A stretch of 64,000 bases of DNA, from assembly GCA_900298995.1 (NCBI GenBank), contig OMIC01000040.1, positions 124,001-188,000 on the forward strand. The letters are read 5' to 3'. The DNA is from Hyphomicrobiaceae bacterium. Lineage in GTDB: Bacteria; Pseudomonadota; Alphaproteobacteria; Rhizobiales; Aestuariivirgaceae. The notes below the pieces were generated by a model. That model made no database searches. It saw only the letters and a list, made by a program, of their open reading frames with translations, and was not told the origin of the DNA. The translations under genes and the position numbers were made by a program. This document shows, in pieces, positions 33,794 through 43,133 of the stretch (positions within the stretch are counted from its first letter, which is position 1; each line of letters opens with the position of its first letter).

Positions 33794-34680
33794 GCCCCGG
33801 CCCGCGAGATGCGCGTGCCCACGCCATGCGGCGTCAGGAGCTCGAGCAGTACCGAATGCGGCACGCGCCCATCGAGAATGATGACGCCCTCGACGCCGGA
33901 CTCCACCACGGCGGCGGCACTCTCGACCTTGGGTATCATGCCGCCGGTGATGGTACCGTTTGCGATGAGCCCGGGCAGGTCCTCGACCGCCAGTTCGCCA
34001 ATCAGGTTCTTGTCCTTGTCGAGCACGCCCGCGACGTCCGTCAGCAGCAGGAGCCGCTTGGCGCCCGTCGCCGTGGCAATGGCACCCGCCGCCGTGTCGG
34101 CGTTGACATTGAAGGTCTCGCCTTGCCAGCCCACGCCGATTGGGGCGATGACGGGAATGGCGTCGCTGCGCATGATGGTATGCAGGATATCCGTGTTGAC
34201 CCTGACAGGCTCCCCCACGAAGCCGAAGTCGACCTCCGTCACCTTGCCGGTTGCAGCGTCGGTGCTTTTCTTGGTGAGCTTCTCGGCGATCACCAGATTG
34301 CCGTCCTTGCCGGAAATGCCCACGGCGCGGCCGCCCGCCTGCTGGATGAACGCGACGATCGACTTGTTGATGGCGCCCGAGAGCACCATCTCGACCACCT
34401 CCATGGTGGCCTGATCGGTGACGCGCAGACCCTCGCGGAACTCGGGCTTGACCTCGAGCTTGTCGAGCATGCGGTTGATCTGCGGACCGCCACCATGCAC
34501 CACGATGGGGTTGAGCCCGCAGACCTTGAGCATGACGATGTCGCGCGCGAAGCGCTGGGCCAGGACCGGGTCGACCATGGCGTGGCCGCCGTATTTCACG
34601 ACGATGATCTCATCGTCGTAGCGCTGCAGGAAAGGCAGCGCCTCGGACAGGATTCTGGCTGTGGTGCTGAGGTCGTCCAT
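33790..34680 (-). CDS. argB: Acetylglutamate kinase
   Basis: A 296-residue amino-acid kinase for the second step of arginine synthesis. Blocks seen are [27 protein letters not shown] and the ATP-binding [16 protein letters not shown] plus [10 protein letters not shown]. Two ATGs are possible, at 34689 and 34680; the GGGG stretch is better spaced for 34680. The family is normally feedback-inhibited by arginine in alphaproteobacteria. It overlaps the HAD gene by 4 bases. Confidence 0.95.
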   Translation of the reverse strand: MDDLSTTARILSEALPFLQRYDDEIIVVKYGGHAMVDPVLAQRFARDIVMLKVCGLNPIVVHGGGPQINRMLDKLEVKPEFREGLRVTDQATMEVVEMVLSGAINKSIVAFIQQAGGRAVGISGKDGNLVIAEKLTKKSTDAATGKVTEVDFGFVGEPVRVNTDILHTIMRSDAIPVIAPIGVGWQGETFNVNADTAAGAIATATGAKRLLLLTDVAGVLDKDKNLIGELAVEDLPGLIANGTITGGMIPKVESAAAVVESGVEGVIILDGRVPHSVLLELLTPHGVGTRISRAGA

Positions 34681-34735
34681 GGCAATCATCCCCGAAACAT
34701 CAGGACCAGCGCCATACAGGACAATTCAGCCGGTT

Positions 34736-35377
34736 TCAAAGGGTCTCGACGAGGCCTGCGATTTCAGCGCGCAGCTCGGGAATGCCCGCGCCCGTCTCGC
34801 TGGAGGTCGAATGGACACCCGGGAAGGCGGCCGGGTGCTTCGCCAGTGCCGACGTGACCTTGAGAGGGACCGCCGCCTGCTCCGCGGGCTTGATCTTGTC
34901 GATCTTCGTGAGCACCAACTGATAGGTGACGGCGCTCTCATCGAGCAGTTCGAACATCTCCTCGTCGGCCTTGAGAATGCCGTGGCGGGCATCGACCAGC
35001 ACGAAGGCACGGGTGAGACCGGGCCGGCCGCGCAGATAGGCCCTGAGCACCGACTGCCAGGCCTTGACCTCGGATTTGGGCGCCTTGGCGAAGCCATAGC
35101 CCGGCATGTCGACGAGCGTCAGCCTGCCGTTCACATCGAAGAAATTCAGTTCGCGCGTCCGGCCCGGCGTGTTGGAAGCACGCGCCAGGCCATTGACACC
35201 TGTGAGCGCGTTGATGAGCGAGGACTTGCCGGCGTTTGAACGTCCGGCAAAGGCGATCTCGACACCGTGGACCGGCGGCAGCTGCTCGAGCCGCGCCACG
35301 CCCAGCAGGAAGCGCGACGGGCCGCCAAACAGGCGGCGGCCCGCGTCGATCTGGTCCGGGGTGAAAGGCTCGCTCAC
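34736..35377 (-). CDS. yihA: Ribosome biogenesis GTP-binding protein YihA/YsxC (EngB)
   Basis: A 213-residue GTPase needed for 50S assembly. G1 is AGRSNAGKSSL, G2 the TPGRTRELN threonine region, G3 DMPGYGFA and G4 LTKIDKIK. It starts with a GTG at 35377 that overlaps the yidC stop codon (GTGA), so translation is probably coupled to yidC. Length is normal. Confidence 0.95.
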   Translation of the reverse strand: MSEPFTPDQIDAGRRLFGGPSRFLLGVARLEQLPPVHGVEIAFAGRSNAGKSSLINALTGVNGLARASNTPGRTRELNFFDVNGRLTLVDMPGYGFAKAPKSEVKAWQSVLRAYLRGRPGLTRAFVLVDARHGILKADEEMFELLDESAVTYQLVLTKIDKIKPAEQAAVPLKVTSALAKHPAAFPGVHSTSSETGAGIPELRAEIAGLVETL

Positions 35378-37164
35378 CCGGTGGTCTTTTTCTTCAGGAA
35401 GGGCAGGCTGTTGCGGATGTTGCCGAGGAAGTCGACCTCGACGCCATGCCGCTTCATGATCAGCGACTGCTGGGCGATCGAGAGCGTGTTGCTCCACGCC
35501 CAGTAGATGACGAGACCGACGGGGAAGCTTCCCAGCATGAAAGTGAAGATCACCGGCATCCAGTTGAACAGGCTGGCCTGCACAGGATCGGGCGGCGTCG
35601 GGTTCAACCGCATCTGCAACCACATGGTGATGCCCATGATGATGGGCCAGATACCGATCATCAACATGTGAGGTGGCGTCCAGGGAATGAGGCCGAACAG
35701 GTTGAAGAGGCTCGTCGGATCAGGCGCCGATAGATCGTGGATCCAGCCGAAGAACGGGGCATGGCGCAGCTCGATCGAGGTCAGGATGACCTTGTAGAGC
35801 GCGAAGAAGATCGGGATCTGGACGACGACCGGCAGACAGCCCGACAGCGGCGAGACCTTCTCGCGCTTGTAGAGCTCCATCATCGCCTGCTGCTGCTTCA
35901 TGCGGTCGTCGGGGTATTCCTTCTTAAGGCGCTCCATTTCGGGCTGGAGCTTCTTCATCTTGCTCATCGAGGCATAGGACTTGTTGGCGAGCGGGAAGAC
36001 TGCCGCCTTGACGAGTACGGTTGCGATCAGGATCGCGAGGCCGAAATTGCCGACGATGCCCTTGAGCCAGTCGAGCAGATAGAAGAAGGGCTTGGTCAGG
36101 AAATAGAACCAGCCCCAGTCGATCATGTAGTTGAAGCCCTTGATCTGGTGCAACTGCTCGATGGCATTGATGGTGCGCACCACCTTGGCGCCGGCAAACA
36201 GCCGGTCGGTGTGGGAAACGGTCGCGCCCTGCTCGACGACCAGCGCGTCTCGGGCGAGATAGTCGGTCTGATAGAGGTCGCGGCCATCAAGCTTCGTGTG
36301 CAGGAAGCTGGCCGTCACGGCAAGATTCTGGTCAGGGATGACGGCCGCTGCCCAGTATTTGTCGGTAAAGCCCAGCCAGCCGCCTGTCGTGTCTGCCTTT
36401 TCCGGTTCCTGCTGTTCGGCAACATCCTTGTAGTGGATCTCACGCAGGCCGCCATCGATCCAGCCCAGCATGCCCTCGAAGAACACCCAGTATCCGGACA
36501 CATGCGGCGTGTCCTGGCGCTGGATGCGGGCATAGGGAATGACCGCCACGGATGCGCCGGAATTGTTGGCGACGCTCTGCGTCACGGTGAACAGATACTC
36601 GTCGCTCACCTCGATCGTTCGGGTGAAGAGAAGACCCTCGCCATTGTCCCAGGTGAGGGTGACGGGATTGCCCTCGTTCAGCACCGCACCGGCAGGGGCA
36701 CTCCACACCGTTGACGGGCCCGGAAGCTTCGCCGTGGTGCCCGTCGCGGGAACCACGCCCTGTTCGGCGAACAGTGCGCCGGGCGTGCCACTGGGCGACA
36801 GGAACGTGATGGTGGGGCTCTTGGGATCAATCGTTTCGCGGTACCTGAGCAGGTGCAGATCATCGATCATCGCACCCCTGAGATTGATTGAACCCGAGAC
36901 GTAGTCAGTCTCGATCTTCACGCGTGGCGAGGCAGCGAGCGCATCCTCCCGCGAGACGGCCGCAGCCGGACTGTTCGCCGCAGGCACGCTTCCACCCTGG
37001 GCAGGCACGGTCTGGCTGGCGCCCTCCTGCTGGGTCTGGGCCTGCTGATCCACCGCGGGGGCGAGCTTCTTCTGCAGCGGGCTCGCATAGAAATACTGCC
37101 AGCCGAAAATGATCAGCATGGAGAGAACGATGGCAAGAATGAAATTCTTGTTGTCGTATTTCAT
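35374..37164 (-). CDS. yidC: Membrane protein insertase YidC
   Basis: A 596-residue inner-membrane insertase. The N-terminal anchor (FILAIVLSMLIIFGWQYFY) is followed by a Q/A/P-rich linker and the large periplasmic domain (about 80-350), then five transmembrane segments with KPFFYLLDWLKG and SYASMSKMKKLQPEM. The proteobacterial length and order rpmH-rnpA-yidC support the call. No yidD gene lies between rnpA and yidC; rnpA overlaps yidC by 4 bases. Confidence 0.97.
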   Translation of the reverse strand: MKYDNKNFILAIVLSMLIIFGWQYFYASPLQKKLAPAVDQQAQTQQEGASQTVPAQGGSVPAANSPAAAVSREDALAASPRVKIETDYVSGSINLRGAMIDDLHLLRYRETIDPKSPTITFLSPSGTPGALFAEQGVVPATGTTAKLPGPSTVWSAPAGAVLNEGNPVTLTWDNGEGLLFTRTIEVSDEYLFTVTQSVANNSGASVAVIPYARIQRQDTPHVSGYWVFFEGMLGWIDGGLREIHYKDVAEQQEPEKADTTGGWLGFTDKYWAAAVIPDQNLAVTASFLHTKLDGRDLYQTDYLARDALVVEQGATVSHTDRLFAGAKVVRTINAIEQLHQIKGFNYMIDWGWFYFLTKPFFYLLDWLKGIVGNFGLAILIATVLVKAAVFPLANKSYASMSKMKKLQPEMERLKKEYPDDRMKQQQAMMELYKREKVSPLSGCLPVVVQIPIFFALYKVILTSIELRHAPFFGWIHDLSAPDPTSLFNLFGLIPWTPPHMLMIGIWPIIMGITMWLQMRLNPTPPDPVQASLFNWMPVIFTFMLGSFPVGLVIYWAWSNTLSIAQQSLIMKRHGVEVDFLGNIRNSLPFLKKKTTG

Positions 37165-37517
37165 GGTGTTCCCCTGTCCCCTCGCGCGGGGGCGGTGCGG
37201 TGCAGTTTCTTCAAGGCGGCGGCGAGGTCGCTCTCCAGATCGGGAAACGACCGCCCGAAACTCTTGTCCCGGCCGATCAGGACGTAATCATGCCCGCGCC
37301 AGGCCTGGGATTCCAGCCGCAGCCGGGCCAGTTCGCGCAGGCGCCGCTTGACCCGGTTGCGGACAACCGCATTCCCGATCCGCTTGGTGGCGGTGAAGCC
37401 GACCCGCGCTGGCCCATCATCGCCGCGCGCGCGCATCTGCACCACCATTCCGGGCGTGGCGGCGTAACTCGCCCGGGCGGCGGCAACGAAATCCTGCCGT
37501 CGCTTCAGACGCTCCAT
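37161..37517 (-). CDS. rnpA: Ribonuclease P protein component
   Basis: A 118-residue basic protein that assists the RNase P RNA in tRNA 5' processing. It starts MERLKRRQDFVAAARA and has the RNR motif in GNAVVRNRVKRRLRE plus the downstream HDYVLIGRD. The ATG at 37517 is chosen; the open frame upstream overlaps rpmH and is not homologous. The rpmH stop is 19 bases before. Confidence 0.96.
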   Translation of the reverse strand: MERLKRRQDFVAAARASYAATPGMVVQMRARGDDGPARVGFTATKRIGNAVVRNRVKRRLRELARLRLESQAWRGHDYVLIGRDKSFGRSFPDLESDLAAALKKLHRTAPARGDRGTP

Positions 37518-37536
37518 GTCACGGGAAATCCGGCGC

Positions 37537-37671
37537 TCAGGCCGAAAGGCGCTTGCGGCCCTTGGCGCGACGGCGGGCGAGAACCTTGCGGCCACCCACC
37601 GTTGCCATGCGCGCGCGAAAACCGTGGCGGCGCTTGCGGACAAGCTTCGAGGGCTGGTAGGTGCGCTTCAC
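37537..37671 (-). CDS. rpmH: 50S ribosomal protein L34
   Basis: A 44-residue ribosomal protein, very basic: [17 protein letters not shown] at the N-terminus and [13 protein letters not shown] at the end. The start codon is GTG at 37671 (first residue read as Met), with GGAG 8 bases upstream; a second GTG at 37680 would add three residues. It is too short for a typical gene finder but the sequence is unmistakable. It heads rpmH-rnpA-yidC-yihA. Confidence 0.97.
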   Translation of the reverse strand: MKRTYQPSKLVRKRRHGFRARMATVGGRKVLARRRAKGRKRLSA

Positions 37672-37909
37672 GTTCGTCACTCCGTTCCTGGCTTTTCAGC
37701 CAATTATTACAATCAGATAGCCTGCCTGTTTGGGCAACGCCCGAGGCCGCCGGGGCAGACTGGCTGAAATTTCGAGGGGGCTTATGCGGGAAAAGCGCCC
37801 GGAAGTCAACGCGCGGCGCACCCTACACCCGGAGTGAACTTTGCTCACGAAGCCGTGACGCCCCCTATCGCTGGCCGCAGCGATCGTTCAAGGAAGAGGC
37901 TGACCACCC

Positions 37910-38686
37910 ATGCCGGACGTTCACCCAGTTCCCGCCCCGCCAGTCCTGCGCCGCTGGCTCCCGATGCTTGCCCTGCTCATGCTGGCGGCGGCAGGCTATG
38001 CCCTGGGCCTGCACCGGTATCTGTCGCTCACCGCCCTGGCAGAGCACCGTGATCAACTCCATCATTGGGTAGCAGACCGGCCGGTGCTGGCTCTGGTCGT
38101 CTTCATGGTGATCTATGTGGCCGTGGTGGCCCTGTCACTTCCTGGCGCCAGCATCATGAGCATTGCGGGCGGCATGCTGTTCGGCTGGGGGCTGAGCGTG
38201 CCGGCAACGGTCATCGCGGCTGTCTGCGGCGCGAGCATCGTGTTCGCCATCGTCAAGACATCGCTGGGCGCGGCAATGGCCACCCGCGCCGGGCCTTTCA
38301 TGCAGCGCCTCGCGCGGGGCTTCGCCGAGAACGGCTTCAGCCTTCTGCTGTTCCTGCGGCTGACTCCGGTGTTTCCATTCTGGGCGGTCAATGCCGTGGC
38401 CGGACTGAGCCGCATGCCGTTCCGCACCTTCGTGTCGGCCACGGCACTGGGCATCATTCCAGGCTCCATCGCCTTCGCGCTGATCGGGGCGGGCCTCGAC
38501 CGCACCATCGACAGCGAACTCGCCGCCTATCACGCTTGCGTTGCGGCAAGCGGCGCCCAGTCCTGCAGCCTCTCGCTTGATGCCTCGGCCCTGATTTCGC
38601 CAGAACTGCTCTGGGGTTTCACCGGGCTTGGCCTTGTGGCCCTGTTGCCGCTGCTGCTGCGGCGCTGGAAAGGCAAGCCCGCATGA
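37910..38686 (+). CDS. TVP38/TMEM64 (DedA-like) membrane protein
   Basis: A 258-residue membrane protein of the TVP38/TMEM64 (VTT/DedA-related) group. Hydrophobic segments begin at about residue 18, and the family block around LPGASIMSIAGGMLFGW and FLRLTPVFPFWAVNAVAGLS is clear, matching the reentrant-loop consensus. The family is linked to lipid scrambling or metal handling; the precise role is unknown. Its stop overlaps the flavoprotein start by 4 bases, an association known in other bacteria where the two are sometimes fused. Confidence 0.9.
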   Translation: MPDVHPVPAPPVLRRWLPMLALLMLAAAGYALGLHRYLSLTALAEHRDQLHHWVADRPVLALVVFMVIYVAVVALSLPGASIMSIAGGMLFGWGLSVPATVIAAVCGASIVFAIVKTSLGAAMATRAGPFMQRLARGFAENGFSLLLFLRLTPVFPFWAVNAVAGLSRMPFRTFVSATALGIIPGSIAFALIGAGLDRTIDSELAAYHACVAASGAQSCSLSLDASALISPELLWGFTGLGLVALLPLLLRRWKGKPA

Positions 38687-40095
38687 AACCCGAAGCATAC
38701 GACATCGCCGTCATCGGTGGCGGGTCGGGCGGACTTTCGGTTGCCGCCGCCGCCGCGCAGTTCGGCCAGAGGGTGGTGCTGTTCGAGAGAGCCGCAATGG
38801 GTGGCGACTGCCTGAATGTCGGCTGTGTGCCTTCGAAGGCCCTGCTGGCGGCCGCGAAACAGGCCCATGCCATGCGCGGCGGGGCACGCTTCGGCATCAC
38901 GCCGGTCGAACCACAGGTCGACTTCGCGGCGGTGATGGGTCATGTGCGGTCGGTCATCGCAAGCATTGCGCCCCATGACAGCGTGGCGCGCTTCGAGTCG
39001 CTGGGTGTCAGGGTGGTTCAGGCCGAAGCCCGGTTCATCGACAGGCACACGCTGACAGCGGGCGGCAGCATGTACCCGGCGCGTCGCATGGTGAATGCCA
39101 CCGGTTCGCGCCCGGCCGTTCCGGATATTCCCGGGCTTGCCGAAGTTCCGTTCTTCACCAACGAGACGCTCTTCGCCAATGTCGTTCTGCCGGCGCATCT
39201 CCTGATCATCGGCGGCGGGCCGGTGGGGCTCGAGATGGCGCAGGCTCACCGGCGGCTCGGCGCCCGCGTCAGCGTCATCGAAGCAGGCCGGCCCCTGTCG
39301 CAGGATGATCCTGAGCTTGCGGGCGTCGTTCTCGACACGCTGGCGGCGGAAGGCGTCGAAATCCTCGCAGGCACCGGCGTGACACGGGCAAGCCGGGTGG
39401 AGAGCGGGATCGCCCTCGACCTCGCGGACGGACGCCGGGTGACCGGCTCGCATCTGCTGGTTGCCGCCGGACGGCGGCCTGCCATCGAAGCGCTGGAGCT
39501 TGCGGCGGCGGGGATCGCCTTCACGGCCCGGGGCATCACCGTCGGGCGCGGTCTCCGGACCAGCAATCCACGCGTCTATGCAATCGGCGATGCGGCCGGC
39601 GGACGCTTCACCCATGAGGCCGGCTATCAGGCGGGCATCGTCATCCGCAATGCGCTGTTCGGCCTGCCGGCCAGGGCCGGAGCGCTGATCCCGCATGTCA
39701 CCTATACCGACCCGGAACTTGCCCAGGCCGGGCTGACGGAGGCCGAGGCACGGGCCCGTCACGGCAAGACCGTCCGGGTCGTGCGCGCGCCCTTCAGCGC
39801 CAATGATCGCGCGCGCGCCGAAGGGCGCACGGAAGGCCTGGTCAAGATCGTGACCGGACGGCGCGGCCTCATCCTCGGCGCGGGGATCGCAGGCCCGCAG
39901 GCAGGCGACCTGATCCAGCCGTGGATCCTGGCGCTCGACCGCGGCCTCAGGATCGGAGCAATGGTGGCGCCTGTCCTGCCTTATCCGACCCGCGGCGAGG
40001 CGGGCCTCCGCGGAGCACTGGAATATTTTTCGTCCCTTGCATCCAATCCTCTGCTGCGAACCGTAGCAAGGCTGGTCAAACGCATGAGTCCATGA
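38683..40095 (+). CDS. Mercuric-reductase-like pyridine nucleotide-disulfide oxidoreductase
   Basis: A 470-residue FAD protein of the class I disulfide reductase family. FAD motif VIGGGSGGLSVAA, redox-active cysteines in GGDCLNVGCVPSK, NAD(P) motif IIGGGPVGLEMA, and second FAD motif VYAIGDAAGG are all present. At the C-terminus the usual catalytic His-Pro-Thr-x-x-Glu is replaced by LPYPTRGEA, so classical lipoamide or glutathione reduction is unlikely. No MerR-type regulator or mercury transporter is near. It lies between the TVP38 gene and a histidine kinase gene with 4-base overlaps on both sides. Confidence 0.88.
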   Translation: MKPEAYDIAVIGGGSGGLSVAAAAAQFGQRVVLFERAAMGGDCLNVGCVPSKALLAAAKQAHAMRGGARFGITPVEPQVDFAAVMGHVRSVIASIAPHDSVARFESLGVRVVQAEARFIDRHTLTAGGSMYPARRMVNATGSRPAVPDIPGLAEVPFFTNETLFANVVLPAHLLIIGGGPVGLEMAQAHRRLGARVSVIEAGRPLSQDDPELAGVVLDTLAAEGVEILAGTGVTRASRVESGIALDLADGRRVTGSHLLVAAGRRPAIEALELAAAGIAFTARGITVGRGLRTSNPRVYAIGDAAGGRFTHEAGYQAGIVIRNALFGLPARAGALIPHVTYTDPELAQAGLTEAEARARHGKTVRVVRAPFSANDRARAEGRTEGLVKIVTGRRGLILGAGIAGPQAGDLIQPWILALDRGLRIGAMVAPVLPYPTRGEAGLRGALEYFSSLASNPLLRTVARLVKRMSP

Positions 40096-41585
40096 CAGAC
40101 GCAGCACCGGCAGACTGGGAGAAAGGCCCCGGCCCCTTGCGGGGGATTTCGGGAAAGCTTCTCGCCATGACGGTGATCTTCGTCATGCTGGGCGAAGTGC
40201 TGATCTTCCTGCCCTCCATCGCCAATTTCCGTATCCAGTGGCTGAGGGGACGGGTTGCCCAGGCGGAGACCGCGGCTCTGGCTGCGGAGGCGGCGGGCGG
40301 GCGCATGCTGAGCCCCGGCCTGCGCCGCGAGATCCTCGACGGCGCCGGCGTTCTGGCGGTTTCGCTCGTCCGGCCCGACGGTCGGCAGCTGACCCTGGTT
40401 CGTGAGGAGGTGGCTCCGGTGACCTCCGCCAGCCATGACCTGCGCGACAGTCACTGGATGGCCGCCATTGTCGATGCCTTCGCGGTGATGCTGGACGGTG
40501 GCAACCGCGTGATCGCGGTACGCGATGCGCCGCCCAACATGCCAGGGGGTATGATCGAGGCGGTGCTCACCGAAGCGCCGCTCCGTCACGCGATGGTGCG
40601 CTTTGGCATCAACATCCTGATCCTGTCGGTGATCCTGTCGGCCATCGTTGCCGGGCTGATCTATGCGACGCTCAACATCATGCTGCTGCGGCCCGTCAAG
40701 CAGCTGACCAGCAACATGGTTTCCTTCCGTACCAATCCCGAAGACCGCTCGCGCATCATCGCGCCCTCGACGCGGCGGGATGAAATCGGCGTGGCGGCGC
40801 GCCAGCTGCATGCGATGCAGTCCGAGCTCGCCACCCTGCTGCAGCAGAAGACCCGCCTCGCGGCGCTCGGCCTTGCGGCCGCCAAGGTCAACCATGATCT
40901 GCGCAACATGCTCTCCTCTGCGCAGATGATCTCTGACCGGCTGGCCATGGCCGAGGATCCGACGGTGAAGCGCTTCGCGCCCAAGCTGATCGCCAGCCTC
41001 GACAGGGCGATCTCATTCCTGACCCAGACGCTGCGCTTCGGCCGCGCCGAGGAGCCGCCGCCGGTGCGCGAGATCTTCGAACTGAGGGGGCTGGCCGACG
41101 AAGTGATCGAATCCGAGGGGCTGCACGCCACGCCGCGCATCCAGCTCTGTAACGACGTGCCGGAGGATCTCAGGATCGACGCCGGGCGCGACCAGATCAT
41201 GCGCGTCCTGACCAATCTCCTGCGCAATGCCGTGGAGGCGCTGGATGGCTGGATCACAGAGGGCGGCAGCGCGCGCGAGGCTCGCGTCAGCCTGAGCGCG
41301 CGCCGCGAGGGCAGCGTGACGGTGATCATGGTCGCCGACAATGGACCAGGCATTCCGGCTCAGCTGCGGCCGCGACTGTTCGAAGCCTTTCAGAGCGCGG
41401 CAAAGCCCGGCGGGGCTGGTCTGGGGCTGGCGATCGCCGCCGAGTTGATCCGTGCCCATGGCGGTGTGATCCTGCTGCGCGACAGCGGCTCGGCCGGCAC
41501 GGTTTTCGAGATCCGGGTTCCCGACCGGGCCATCGCGCCGCACCGCGTGGAACGGATGATGCGCCAGACGCCCGGAAAAACCTGA
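40092..41585 (+). CDS. Orphan sensor histidine kinase
   Basis: A 497-residue membrane histidine kinase. Two transmembrane segments (about residues 18-40 and 175-200) flank a periplasmic sensor, followed by a HAMP-like linker, a phospho-acceptor helix with KVNHDLRNMLSS (H about 268) and a catalytic domain with NLLRNAVEAL, ADNGPGIP and GGAGLGLAIA. The sequence resembles NtrB/DctB-like HDxRN kinases (HWE no). No response regulator is adjacent; infC follows after a gap. The ATG overlaps the flavoprotein stop by 4 bases, which suggests a link to the flavoprotein/TVP38 pair. Confidence 0.88.
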   Translation: MTDAAPADWEKGPGPLRGISGKLLAMTVIFVMLGEVLIFLPSIANFRIQWLRGRVAQAETAALAAEAAGGRMLSPGLRREILDGAGVLAVSLVRPDGRQLTLVREEVAPVTSASHDLRDSHWMAAIVDAFAVMLDGGNRVIAVRDAPPNMPGGMIEAVLTEAPLRHAMVRFGINILILSVILSAIVAGLIYATLNIMLLRPVKQLTSNMVSFRTNPEDRSRIIAPSTRRDEIGVAARQLHAMQSELATLLQQKTRLAALGLAAAKVNHDLRNMLSSAQMISDRLAMAEDPTVKRFAPKLIASLDRAISFLTQTLRFGRAEEPPPVREIFELRGLADEVIESEGLHATPRIQLCNDVPEDLRIDAGRDQIMRVLTNLLRNAVEALDGWITEGGSAREARVSLSARREGSVTVIMVADNGPGIPAQLRPRLFEAFQSAAKPGGAGLGLAIAAELIRAHGGVILLRDSGSAGTVFEIRVPDRAIAPHRVERMMRQTPGKT

Positions 41586-41602
41586 GAATCCGCCGACGGC
41601 GC

Positions 41603-41632
41603 TTGACGCGGGCGGCCCTTTCAAGGTCTATA
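41603..41632 (+). promoter_or_regulatory. Promoter of infC
   Basis: TTGACG at 41603-41608 and TCTATA at 41627-41632 with an 18-base spacer, giving a leader of about 65 bases before infC. The position right after the histidine kinase stop separates the two transcription units. Confidence 0.55.
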
Positions 41633-41702
41633 GCGGGCGCAACCAAACCAGTGGGGCACGGCGCTTTGCGAGCCAGCCCCCATCACAGGAGCAGAAGCCC
41701 AC

Positions 41703-42260
41703 TTGAGCATTCCACCCAGGAGGCCATTAAGCCGCGGAGCCGCCCCCCCGCAAAAGGAAGAAGGACACAGGATCAACCACCGCATTGATGCGCGCGACGT
41801 GCGCCTCATCGATTCAGAAGGCCAGAATGTCGGCGTCGTGCCGATCCGTCAGGCGCTGATGATGGCGGAAGAGGTCAATCTCGATCTGGTCGAGATTTCG
41901 CCCGATGCCAAGCCGCCCGTCTGCAAGATCCTCGACTACGGGAAGTTCAAGTTCCAGGAACAGAAGAAGGCCGCCGAGGCCCGCAAGAAACAGAAGGTCA
42001 TCGAGATCAAGGAGATCAAGATGCGCCCAATGATCGATGACCACGACTATGACGTGAAGATGCGCGCCATCAAGCGCTTCTTCGAGGAAGGCGACAAGGT
42101 CAAGATCACGCTCCGGTTCCGCGGCCGCGAAATGGCGCATCAGGAACTGGGCCAGCAACTGCTCGACAGGGTCAAGAAGGACACGGGCGAGATCGCCAAG
42201 GTGGAATCCGAGCCGCGTTTCGAGGGCCGCCAGATCGTCATGGTGCTGGCCCCGCGCTGA
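41703..42260 (+). CDS. infC: Translation initiation factor IF-3 (non-ATG start)
   Basis: A protein of up to 185 residues that keeps ribosomal subunits apart and checks the start codon. The body is unmistakable: [46 protein letters not shown] and [15 protein letters not shown]. No ATG exists before the conserved region. Possible starts are TTG at 41703 or ATT at 41709; an AGGAGC site lies at about 41688-41693. IF-3 genes often use rare starts so that IF-3 represses its own synthesis. A strong terminator follows. Confidence 0.93.
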   Translation: MSIPPRRPLSRGAAPPQKEEGHRINHRIDARDVRLIDSEGQNVGVVPIRQALMMAEEVNLDLVEISPDAKPPVCKILDYGKFKFQEQKKAAEARKKQKVIEIKEIKMRPMIDDHDYDVKMRAIKRFFEEGDKVKITLRFRGREMAHQELGQQLLDRVKKDTGEIAKVESEPRFEGRQIVMVLAPR

Positions 42261-42288
42261 GGCAGCAAGGATTGGCTGGATCGGCCAG

Positions 42289-42315
42289 AAGGCGCCCCCC
42301 GCGGGGCGCCTTTTT
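42289..42315 (+). terminator. Rho-independent terminator after infC
   Basis: A perfect GC stem of at least 9 pairs (AAGGCGCCCC with GGGGCGCCTT, loop of 4) followed by TTTTT, 28 bases past the infC stop. It separates infC from the two-component system and from the rpmI-rplT genes that often follow infC. Confidence 0.9.
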
Positions 42316-42343
42316 CAATGATGGATGGGCCGCCAAAGATGTC

Positions 42344-42372
42344 TGGAACCATCCTGATTTTCCCGATAAGAT
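42344..42372 (+). promoter_or_regulatory. Promoter of the two-component operon
   Basis: TGGAAC at 42344-42349 and TAAGAT at 42367-42372 with a 17-base spacer, directly after the infC terminator and about 90 bases before the response-regulator start. Confidence 0.45.
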
Positions 42373-42464
42373 TGTGAAATGAACTCCGTCTGGTCATTTC
42401 CGCACCCTGGCAGCCCTGCGGCCGGCGCCGCCGGGCGCTGTCTGCATCGGCATGGGCACGAACG

Positions 42465-43133
42465 ATGCGCATCCTGATCGTCGAGGACGAGGAGCGGATA
42501 GCCCGCGACCTCGCCGAGGCCGTGACGGCGGCGGGCTATGTGGCCGAAATCGTGACCGACGGCGAGGAAGCCTGGTTCAAGGGCGGCACCGAGCCCTATT
42601 CGGCCATCATCCTCGACCTCGGTCTGCCCGGCCTCGACGGCCTCACCATTCTCAAGCGCTGGCGGCAGGAAGCCGTGCCGGTTCCGGTTCTGGTCCTGAC
42701 CGCGCGGGGGGCCTGGTCGGAGCGGGTGGACGGCATTGACGCGGGCGCCGACGACTATCTCGCCAAGCCGTTCCGGATCGAGGAGGTGATGGCACGGCTG
42801 CGCGCGCTGCTGCGCCGCGCCGCCGGACGCGGCGAACCGCAGATCACCATCGGCCCCGTCACGCTCGACCCGCGCACCCGCGAGGTGACGGTCAGCGGCC
42901 AGCCCGCCGCGCTCACACCACTGGAGTTCCGGCTTCTCAACTATCTCTTCCACCATCGCGGACGGGCCGTGTCGCAGATGGAACTGAGCGAGGCGCTCTA
43001 CTCCCACGACCATGAGCGCGAATCCAACGCCATCGAGGCCCTGGTCGGACGCGTGCGCCGCAAGCTCAAGTCCGACGTGATCGAGACCCGTCGCGGTTTC
43101 GGCTACATCGTGACCCCGCCGCAACCCAAATGA
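42465..43133 (+). CDS. OmpR/PhoP-family response regulator
   Basis: A 222-residue transcription regulator. The receiver domain has the acidic pair in IVEDEER, the phospho-acceptor D51 in ILDLGLPGLDG, the conserved Thr in VLTARG and Lys in DDYLAKPF. The C-terminal winged helix ends with ETRRGFGYIV, typical of OmpR/PhoB proteins. Best fit by feel is the PhoP/QseB group. It overlaps the sensor kinase gene by 4 bases. Confidence 0.93.
   Translation: MRILIVEDEERIARDLAEAVTAAGYVAEIVTDGEEAWFKGGTEPYSAIILDLGLPGLDGLTILKRWRQEAVPVPVLVLTARGAWSERVDGIDAGADDYLAKPFRIEEVMARLRALLRRAAGRGEPQITIGPVTLDPRTREVTVSGQPAALTPLEFRLLNYLFHHRGRAVSQMELSEALYSHDHERESNAIEALVGRVRRKLKSDVIETRRGFGYIVTPPQPK

Noticed and set aside
38683-40095. 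Mercuric reductase in a mercury-resistance operon
   Set aside because: The protein lacks the C-terminal vicinal cysteine pair of MerA and has no MerR or MerT neighbour; only the general fold agrees.
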